A stretch of DNA of 7,255 bases from an uncultured Prevotellaceae bacterium (lineage in GTDB: Bacteria; Bacteroidota; Bacteroidia; Bacteroidales; Muribaculaceae), in NCBI GenBank assembly GCA_937904375.1, contig CALDIG010000074.1, positions 1 through 7,255 of the forward strand. The letters are read 5' to 3'. The translations under genes and the position numbers were made by a program. Within the stretch, counting starts at the first letter, position 1, and every line of letters starts with the position of its first letter. Shown here piece after piece: positions 1 through 4,650 of this stretch. The notes beneath the pieces are model-generated. The model was not told the origin of the DNA, made no database searches, and was given only the letters and a program-made list of their open reading frames with translations.

Positions 1-1254
1 GGAACGTCCGGCTGGCGACTTACCGCCAGTGTATTTGCCAGTGTCAGGGTTGCCGCAGAAGTCGGGATGACTCTCCACACCAAACCAGTCGAAAGTGCAG
101 CCCATGTCCACCTCTTTCTCGGTTTTCATGTCGAAGAGGGTGAGGTCAACCGTCGAGCCTCGGGTGTGGCCGCTCTTGCGGGCAACATAGTCGGGGATAA
201 GCACATTCTTGGTGAGTTCGGGATAGAAATACTGCTTCATCTCGGTGGCGTTCAAGTCCTCAGCCCAGCGCATGAAATGGTCAACTGCGCGCTGCGGACG
301 ATAGGCATCAAAAATCTTGAGGCGGTAACCTTGAGCTTTGAGGTCATCGCTCACCGCCTTGAGGGCTGTTGCCGCCTCTCGTGTGAGCATTGCTACAGGA
401 GCCTGATAACCGTCGATGCGCTCGCCCACGAAGTTGTAGGTGCTATAATAGCGTATCTCAAGAATGGCATCGGGCACCGCATCAGTAATACGCACGAAGT
501 CGCTGCTGTCGTCGGTGGCGACTACGGCTCCGCTCAAGCGGTTAAATTCAGCTTTGGCACGCGCCATCTGCTCGCAGTAGTCAGGACTGTTGTGTAGCTG
601 AGAATAGCCAATGGCAGCGACCAGCCGTCCGGCTTCGATGTCGCTCTGCCAGTGTGCGCCCACTATCACCCGGCTCTCACTATACTGATAAGCTCGCGCG
701 AAAACGGCATCGGCACAGGCGGGGTTGAGTTCGGCAAGTATCATCGCCACCGCCCATGCAGTAGCGGTATGTCCCGAGGGGTACGAGCCATCGGTAGCGA
801 GGTCTGAATCTTTCTCCTCTGCGCCATCGGTTAGCAAGTGCTCATGGAAATACATAAACGGCCGTTGCCGCATATAGTGTTGCTTCGGTGCCTTGCGAAT
901 CTGCGTCACGGTAGTCACGCCTCGCTCCATAGGCTCCCATATCTCGGGAGTCTCGGCTTGGGAGATGTGCATCCCGAAAGCATCTTTAAAGGTGTCGAGC
1001 GTGTACTGCATGCCCCAGATGGCATCGCGGCGCGCGATTTCAGCTCTCGCCTGGTCATTACGCTGTTCCTTGCCCCAGTAGAACCGATTGATATCATGCT
1101 GGAACATCTCGCTGCCTTGAGCAGGCGGTGCCGGCAGGCAGTTTATGATATTCGGCATCTTATCAAGACTGATATAAGGCTCCGGGTCTTGCGCTTGAGC
1201 AGTTGTACAAATGCCCAACAATATAGCAACAACAAAAAATCTTAACGCTCTCAT
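1..1254 (-). CDS. Exported PAP2 phosphatase / VanX-type D-Ala-D-Ala dipeptidase fusion (3' end outside window)
   Basis: Reading minus from the ATG at 1254 gives 418 uninterrupted codons to the window edge. Residues 1-21 are a signal peptide ending TAQA|QD, so the enzyme should work in the periplasm. Residues about 120-215 carry the full class A acid phosphatase/PAP2 signature: K124-x6-R131-P132, P159-S-G-H162, and S194-R195-x5-H201-x3-D205. Residues about 250-418 match VanX/DdpX (peptidase M15D): FDAYRP with R319, equivalent to VanX Arg71, then KSGHTRGSTVDLTL with zinc ligands H363 and D370. The last catalytic block (ExWHY, with the third zinc ligand) would lie past the edge. Known of the families: PAP2 enzymes remove phosphate from phosphomonoesters or lipid pyrophosphates, and VanX enzymes hydrolyse D-Ala-D-Ala. 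That one chain does both is inferred. VanX Ser115 is Gly362 here. The leader has no clear Shine-Dalgarno and no recognisable own promoter; the mdh terminator lies 12 nt upstream. Confidence 0.9.
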   Translation of the reverse strand, partial: MRALRFFVVAILLGICTTAQAQDPEPYISLDKMPNIINCLPAPPAQGSEMFQHDINRFYWGKEQRNDQARAEIARRDAIWGMQYTLDTFKDAFGMHISQAETPEIWEPMERGVTTVTQIRKAPKQHYMRQRPFMYFHEHLLTDGAEEKDSDLATDGSYPSGHTATAWAVAMILAELNPACADAVFARAYQYSESRVIVGAHWQSDIEAGRLVAAIGYSQLHNSPDYCEQMARAKAEFNRLSGAVVATDDSSDFVRITDAVPDAILEIRYYSTYNFVGERIDGYQAPVAMLTREAATALKAVSDDLKAQGYRLKIFDAYRPQRAVDHFMRWAEDLNATEMKQYFYPELTKNVLIPDYVARKSGHTRGSTVDLTLFDMKTEKEVDMGCTFDWFGVESHPDFCGNPDTGKYTGGKSPAGRS

Positions 1255-1266
1255 ATTTCTCAAGTT

Positions 1267-1317
1267 AAAAAAGGAAAAAGGCTGCAAGCGCCATTTCGAA
1301 AGGTAATTTGCAGCCTT
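1267..1317 (-). terminator. Intrinsic terminator of mdh, close before the PAP2-VanX start
   Basis: A perfect 10-bp stem, AAGGCTGCAA (1278-1287) with TTGCAGCCTT (1308-1317), encloses a 20-nt loop. On the minus strand the stem is followed by T5, CC and T6, the expected tail of a Rho-independent terminator. It starts 18 nt after the mdh stop codon. Its T-tract ends 12 nt before the ATG of the downstream gene, so it also sits in that gene's leader if transcription reads through. Confidence 0.85.
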
Positions 1318-1335
1318 AAATATTATTGTGAATAA

Positions 1336-2328
1336 TTACAAATTGGGGTTGATTTTTGTCCACTCGCTGATAGGGGGCACAATGCCGAGGGTCACGAGCT
1401 CATCGCGCATGTGGCACAGGTGCTCATAGCTAGCATCGAGCTTGGCGTTCTCCTCGGGAGTGCCCTCGGGCACACGGAACGAACATCCATTCTCGTCGAG
1501 GGTGGTGGCCATCGCCATCATTATGTTGTTGTACTTGCCGTTCTTCACATAGGTGCCGGCAGGCCAGGGGAACTTCTCGCCGCCCATCACCGAACGAATC
1601 ATCTCCACAGAAAGATATGCCGGGCTCTGGAACGAGCTGCGTCCGCGAAGCTCGATAATCTTGGCACCGCCCTTAGTAACGTCGAGCTTCATCTGCTCCC
1701 ATTCCTCTTGTGAGAACTCGGGAGTGCCAATGATGTCGGTCAACGGCTTGCCGTCGATGCGCACATGAGAGCCGAAAACCGCCATCTGCTCACCGTGGCC
1801 ACCGTAGGTTGCGCAGCCTGTCACCTCACTCTGCATCACGTTGAATTTCTTGGCGAGAGCACTCTGCAGACGTGTGCTGTCGAGACCTGCCAAGGTTGTC
1901 ACCTGATTAGGTTTCAATCCGCTATAGAGCAAAGTAACAAGACCAGTGAGGTCGGCAGGGTTGAAGATGATGACAACATGCCTGCAGTCGGGGCAATAGC
2001 GCTTGATGTCCTCGCCCAGTCCACGTGCTATCTCGCAGTTGCCCTTGAGCAGATCCTCGCGTGTCATGCCCGCCTTGCGTGGCGCACCACCGCTCGAAAT
2101 AATGTATTTTGCGTTGGTGAAAGCTTCCTTAGCATCGGTAGTTGCAGTGATTTTCACGTCGCCAAACCCACTCTGGCGCATCTCCTCGGCCACGCCTTCG
2201 GGCGAGAACACGTCATAGAGGCAAATGTCGTTAGTCAAGCCCATCATCAGGGCAGTTTGAACCATGTTGGAACCAATCATACCGGCAGCGCCGACGATTG
2301 TAAGTTTGTCATTAGTCAAAAAAGCCAT
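1336..2328 (-). CDS. mdh: Malate dehydrogenase (NAD-dependent)
   Basis: This 330-residue protein belongs to the LDH/MDH superfamily and interconverts malate and oxaloacetate with NAD(H) in the cytoplasm. In Bacteroidales this step commonly feeds the reductive branch towards fumarate and succinate. The Rossmann loop G13-A-A-G16-M-I-G19 is at the N-terminus, and D39 at the end of the second strand favours NAD over NADP. The substrate loop GGAPRKAGMTR (R84, R90) has arginine where lactate dehydrogenases have glutamine, which marks malate specificity. The catalytic pair is D150/R153 (LDSTR) with H178 (GGHGEQ). Length is normal and the frame is intact. It has its own promoter upstream and a strong terminator downstream, so it looks monocistronic. 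The ATG at 2328 places the Rossmann loop at the usual distance from the N-terminus. Confidence 0.96.
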   Translation of the reverse strand: MAFLTNDKLTIVGAAGMIGSNMVQTALMMGLTNDICLYDVFSPEGVAEEMRQSGFGDVKITATTDAKEAFTNAKYIISSGGAPRKAGMTREDLLKGNCEIARGLGEDIKRYCPDCRHVVIIFNPADLTGLVTLLYSGLKPNQVTTLAGLDSTRLQSALAKKFNVMQSEVTGCATYGGHGEQMAVFGSHVRIDGKPLTDIIGTPEFSQEEWEQMKLDVTKGGAKIIELRGRSSFQSPAYLSVEMIRSVMGGEKFPWPAGTYVKNGKYNNIMMAMATTLDENGCSFRVPEGTPEENAKLDASYEHLCHMRDELVTLGIVPPISEWTKINPNL

Positions 2329-2384
2329 AGCTATAAAATTATTATTTTGGATATTAATATATTTTCTAACGTAAATTTAACCCA

Positions 2385-2415
2385 CAAAATTAGTGCAAGT
2401 TGAGAGAAATACAAA
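2385..2415 (-). promoter_or_regulatory. Bacteroidetes-type housekeeping promoter of mdh
   Basis: On the minus strand TTTG (2412-2415) is followed after exactly 19 nt by TAATTTTG (2385-2392), matching the TTTG / TAnnTTTG consensus of the primary Bacteroidetes sigma factor. Transcription should start near 2378, giving a leader of about 50 nt. A long A-tract on the same strand (2426-2440, complement of T8-C-T6) lies 10-30 bp upstream of the -33 element and could act as an UP-element. Confidence 0.8.
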
Positions 2416-2518
2416 ATGAAAAACGTTTTTTTTCTTTTTTATTTCCGAAACGCAGCCTAATTTATCCAAAATTACATAATAAAGGAGGGTTCTATAAATT
2501 CCTAAAGTGAGTTTTATT

Positions 2519-3145
2519 TCAGAATTTAAAGATTACCTGCAGCGAGTCGTTGCGGGCGATGTCGCCGGGAAAGACGATGACGTTTGTATCGTCGCTGTCC
2601 CCTTTAGGACTGCTGGCTCCCAGGATGTTGATGCCCTCCCCCGAATAGGCCACGGCTATGAGTTGGGTGCAGTAGAGGCGTGTGGTGTCGTGCCAGTTGT
2701 AGTTGTAGTCGAAGGGGACACCCACATATCGGGCGGCATTTCTCGCGGCTATTTGTGCCGTTGTGCCATCGCAGCCCTTCAGCCGCATGATTGCTCCATG
2801 CTCGGCGCGTGTGGAGAGAAAAAAGGAGTCGATGGGCTCGATTTTCACCCTGTCGATGCCTGCGTCACTCTCTCCCGGCACGGCATGGACAACCTTCCAC
2901 TTGCCGTTGTCGCCAATCACTATACCCACATGCGAATATTGCCCTCCTGCGGTGTCGAGGCGCATTACCGCCCGGCTCTCGGGGCTTATGCCCATGCGGA
3001 AAACCACGTCGCCGTCGCGCAGCGAGTCAAGCGGCAGGTCGTCGCGCACCTGGCCTTCTTCACTGGCAGAGCGCACACACGCCGTCATCGCCAGCATAGC
3101 CACGACTGTCATCGCCAGTGCTCTATGGCACCATCTTCTGCACAT
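2519..3145 (-). CDS. YiiX-like permuted NlpC/P60 (papain-fold) putative lipoprotein
   Basis: The 208-residue product resembles the YiiX/YebB family (Peptidase_C92), a circularly permuted branch of the NlpC/P60 papain-like fold in which the catalytic histidine precedes the cysteine. Visible motifs in order are GDVVFR (45-50), the histidine motif YSHVGIVIG (H72), VVHAVPGE (E92) and the cysteine motif LYCTQLIAVAY (C159). Residues 8-23 are hydrophobic and end in MTAC (C23), a slightly weak lipobox (Met at -3), so the protein is probably exported and lipid-anchored. Family members are thought to be amide or thioester hydrolases, some acting on peptidoglycan peptides or acyl groups; the substrate here cannot be read from sequence. 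The start is 9 nt after the stop of the upstream gene, so the two are probably co-transcribed. A start at Met12 would also keep the signal region. No convincing terminator is visible before 2450. Confidence 0.82.
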   Translation of the reverse strand: MCRRWCHRALAMTVVAMLAMTACVRSASEEGQVRDDLPLDSLRDGDVVFRMGISPESRAVMRLDTAGGQYSHVGIVIGDNGKWKVVHAVPGESDAGIDRVKIEPIDSFFLSTRAEHGAIMRLKGCDGTTAQIAARNAARYVGVPFDYNYNWHDTTRLYCTQLIAVAYSGEGINILGASSPKGDSDDTNVIVFPGDIARNDSLQVIFKF

Positions 3146-3154
3146 TGTGGCGAG

Positions 3155-3631
3155 CTACTTTTGCTGCTGTGCCGCTTGCTGCTTGGAGGCGGCGGCAGCT
3201 GTGCGATGCTCATTGATGCGGTGAGCCTCAAGAATTGCCTGCATGAGTTCTTGCTCATCAACAACTCTAACTTTGTTAAACATACCAGTGGTCACCTTCT
3301 TTTTGTAGATAATGGAATCGTTGTCTCCTTTAATCATGATATAACCTGTTGACCACAATGCATTGTTATCGTCAACCACAAATCTTGGCATCACCTCTTT
3401 TCTCAAGATATTAACACTTGAACCGCTGCACACATAGCCGATGTACTGTTCTCGCTCAGCCTCTGTGAGGTTGAGCTTGTTCATGTCATATTTATTCACT
3501 ATCTGAGCAACCACTCTCTTGTGCTCTTCCCTGTCGGGGTTGGTCCAAGCCATCACACATGCTAAAGCAACAACAAATAATGTTATCACTCCTAGCGTTA
3601 TCTTGATTATGTTTTTAGTCTTTCGTGTCAT
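3155..3631 (-). CDS. Small membrane-anchored protein of unknown function
   Basis: I do not recognise a function for this 158-residue protein. Residues 1-10 are basic, residues about 10-29 form one transmembrane segment (IKITLGVITLFVVALACVMAW), and the rest should face the periplasm. The segment just after the membrane (TNPDREEHKRVV, then a region ending MFNKVRVVDEQEL near 117-129) loosely recalls the DUF4359 group, but that is a weak resemblance. The C-terminus is a low-complexity Ala/Gln/Lys tail (144-158). Its promoter lies 31 nt upstream and the YiiX-like gene follows after 9 nt, so the pair probably forms a small envelope operon. The ATG at 3631 fits the short leader predicted from the promoter. 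Confidence 0.8.
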   Translation of the reverse strand: MTRKTKNIIKITLGVITLFVVALACVMAWTNPDREEHKRVVAQIVNKYDMNKLNLTEAEREQYIGYVCSGSSVNILRKEVMPRFVVDDNNALWSTGYIMIKGDNDSIIYKKKVTTGMFNKVRVVDEQELMQAILEAHRINEHRTAAAASKQQAAQQQK

Positions 3632-3661
3632 CGTTATTTTTGTGTTTTCGTTAAAAGCTCA

Positions 3662-3693
3662 CAAAGATAGGTATTTTTTGACAACTGTGCAAG
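3662..3693 (-). promoter_or_regulatory. Bacteroidetes-type promoter of the two-gene envelope operon
   Basis: On the minus strand TATCTTTG (3662-3669) matches the TAnnTTTG element. Twenty nt upstream is CTTG (3690-3693), a one-mismatch version of the TTTG element. The predicted start near 3655 gives a leader of about 24 nt to the ATG at 3631. The T-tract of the upstream Hsp20 terminator ends only 6 nt before the -33 element. Confidence 0.7.
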
Positions 3694-3699
3694 TTTGTG

Positions 3700-3723
3700 A
3701 AAAAAAAGCCGCCCAAATGGCGG
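3700..3723 (-). terminator. Intrinsic terminator downstream of the Hsp20 gene
   Basis: On the minus strand CCGCC (3719-3723) pairs with GGCGG (3709-3713) across a 5-nt loop and is followed by C and eight T residues (3700-3707). It lies about 85 nt past the Hsp20 stop and immediately before the promoter of the next operon, separating the two units. Confidence 0.8.
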
Positions 3724-3735
3724 AACGATGAACGA

Positions 3736-3801
3736 GGAAAGTGGAAGGAGGAAACAGAAACAGAGTCCACTTTCCACCTTCCACTTTTCAATTTCAACCA
3801 A
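3736..3801. repeat. Degenerate heptamer repeat with overlapping inverted repeats, 3' of the Hsp20 gene
   Basis: Positions 3767-3801 read in steps of seven as CCACTTT, CCACCTT, CCACTTT, TCAATTT, CAACCAA, a decaying heptamer array. Its complement also occurs nearby: AAAGTGGAAGG (3738-3748) pairs perfectly with CCTTCCACTTT (3777-3787), and GGAAAGTGG (3736-3744) pairs perfectly with CCACTTTCC (3767-3775). The two hairpins share the left arm and exclude each other. The block lies between the Hsp20 stop codon and its terminator, so it would be in the 3' untranslated region. Confidence 0.7.
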
Positions 3802-3807
3802 TTATCA

Positions 3808-4239
3808 TTACTGAATCTCAATCAGAGTGCGCTCCTTCTTCATCTCTTGAGGCTGGAGTTTTGGCAGGACAACCTTCAGAACTCCATTCTCCACAGTGGC
3901 GCTGATGGTGTCGCGGTTCACGTCGTCGGGGAGCAGCAGTGTCTGGTGAAACTTGGTGTAAGAGAACTCGCGGCGCAGGTAATGACCGCAGTCTTTGTTC
4001 TCCTCGCATTTCTCTATCTTCTTGTCGAGCTCAACCACCAAGTTGCGATCCTCGTCAAGACTCACCTTGAAGTCCTCTTTTGTCATCCCAGGAGCTGCAA
4101 GCTCCACGTCATACTCACCCTTCTTCTCAATCACATTGATAGCCGGTGCTGTGGTGCATGCCTTGGGCATGAAATCGGTGTCGAAGAAGTCGTTGAAAAC
4201 ATCGGGCAACCAGTTGGAATTTCTACGTGCTAGTAACAT
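3808..4239 (-). CDS. Small heat-shock protein, Hsp20/alpha-crystallin family
   Basis: This 143-residue protein is a full-length member of the small heat-shock family, ATP-independent cytoplasmic holdases that bind unfolding proteins and hand them to DnaK/ClpB. Residues about 1-30 form the variable N-terminal arm (NWLPDVFNDFFD). The alpha-crystallin domain spans about 31-127 and includes YDVELAAPGMTKEDFKV (43-59) and the family signature A114-TVENGV-L121 followed by KVVLPK. The C-terminal tail carries the I-x-I oligomerisation motif (I140-E-I142). The gene stands alone, with a terminator downstream and a sigma-54-type promoter upstream. Its start has an AGGAG Shine-Dalgarno (4249-4253 on the plus strand, 9 nt before the ATG), unusual for this phylum and absent from its neighbours, which suggests high translation once induced. 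Confidence 0.95.
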   Translation of the reverse strand: MLLARRNSNWLPDVFNDFFDTDFMPKACTTAPAINVIEKKGEYDVELAAPGMTKEDFKVSLDEDRNLVVELDKKIEKCEENKDCGHYLRREFSYTKFHQTLLLPDDVNRDTISATVENGVLKVVLPKLQPQEMKKERTLIEIQ

Positions 4240-4339
4240 AATTTTATCTCCTATAATTTTTAATGGTTAATAATATTTGTCTTTTTCAACATGCTCAAGA
4301 AGCTTACCGCATCCTTGAAGCAGGTTCACTCCTTTAGTT

Positions 4340-4355
4340 TGCAAATCAAGTGCCA
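4340..4355 (-). promoter_or_regulatory. Sigma-54 (RpoN) -24/-12 promoter of the Hsp20 gene
   Basis: The minus strand reads TGGCACTTGATTTGCA, an exact match to the RpoN consensus TGGCAC-N5-TTGCW, with the invariant GG and GC dinucleotides exactly 12 nt apart. The predicted start is the G at about 4329, giving a leader of about 90 nt. No full TTTG / TAnnTTTG promoter was found between here and the Hsp20 ATG. The closest candidate, TATCTTTC near 4361-4368, lacks the final G. Confidence 0.78.
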
Positions 4356-4378
4356 AGCTGAGAAAGATATTGAAATTA

Positions 4379-4466
4379 TGTCATATTGTCATTTTATAAG
4401 ACATTATTGCCGCTTTTAGTGTCAACAATGCGTCATTTTGTCATTTATTGTCATGAAAAAGACAAT
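4379..4466. promoter_or_regulatory. Cluster of TGTCA half-sites, candidate enhancer (UAS) for the sigma-54 promoter
   Basis: Five TGTCA copies (4379, 4387, 4420, 4439, 4449), one CGTCA (4431) and two inverted AGACA copies (4399, 4460) fall within 86 bp. They build two inverted repeats: ATTGTC-N9-GACATT (4385-4405) and ATTGTC-N8-GACAAT (4447-4466). Relative to the predicted Hsp20 start they span about -50 to -135, overlapping the usual location of sigma-54 activator binding sites. The protein that binds is unknown, and the sites could also influence the divergent PBP gene. Confidence 0.55.
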
Positions 4467-4473
4467 AAGTTCT

Positions 4474-4508
4474 GAACTTTGAACTATGAACTATGAACTA
4501 TGAACTAA
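4474..4508. repeat. Tandem heptamer repeat, GAACTAT type, five units
   Basis: Five contiguous 7-nt units: GAACTTT, three exact GAACTAT, then GAACTAA. The array lies in the divergent spacer between the candidate enhancer of the Hsp20 gene and the PBP promoter. It is too short and has no spacers, so it is not a CRISPR. It could arise by slippage or be a remnant of a dispersed heptamer family. Confidence 0.85.
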
Positions 4509-4538
4509 ACATAAACCCTAAACTTAACTTAAAATTAA

Positions 4539-4570
4539 TGTGTGTAATTAAAAATAAATTATTACTTTTG
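4539..4570 (+). promoter_or_regulatory. Bacteroidetes-type promoter of the class A PBP gene
   Basis: TACTTTTG (4563-4570) is a full match to TAnnTTTG. The -33 position, 20 nt upstream, has TGTG (4539-4542), a one-mismatch form of TTTG. Transcription should begin near 4577, leaving a leader of about 74 nt that shows no clear Shine-Dalgarno or riboswitch fold. Confidence 0.65.
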
Positions 4571-4650
4571 CAGTTTGTAAGGTTGCCATCACGGCATATA
4601 CACCCACAAAAGCACAATAGACAACAAAGCAAAACTTAAACGATAGATTT

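Noticed and set aside
1..1254. Vancomycin-type resistance cluster suggested by the VanX domain
   Set aside because: No VanH-like dehydrogenase, D-Ala-D-Lac ligase or VanRS pair is present, and the neighbour is mdh. The signal peptide also differs from resistance VanX enzymes.
1765..2403. 212-codon plus-strand frame opposite mdh
   Set aside because: It mirrors the conserved mdh frame and runs through the mdh promoter region; no start signal or domain is visible.
2421..2440. AAAAACG/CGTTTTT with following T-run as a plus-strand terminator
   Set aside because: No plus-strand gene precedes it and the stem is almost all A-T. It is better read as an A-tract upstream of the mdh promoter.
2507..3352. 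281-codon plus-strand frame starting at GTG 2507, with an AAAGGAGGG sequence at 2481-2489
   Set aside because: It is antisense to two minus-strand genes with clear motifs or operon layout, the Shine-Dalgarno-like run is 17 nt from the start, and the product shows no recognisable domain.
4240..4329. RNA thermometer in the Hsp20 leader
   Set aside because: Only a 5-bp pairing with one G-U pair (CUUCU near 4302 with the AGGAG Shine-Dalgarno) was found, and no UUUU or ROSE-like element, so the case is too weak.
4474..4508. CRISPR-like array
   Set aside because: The units are 7 nt and contiguous, with no spacers and no cas genes nearby.
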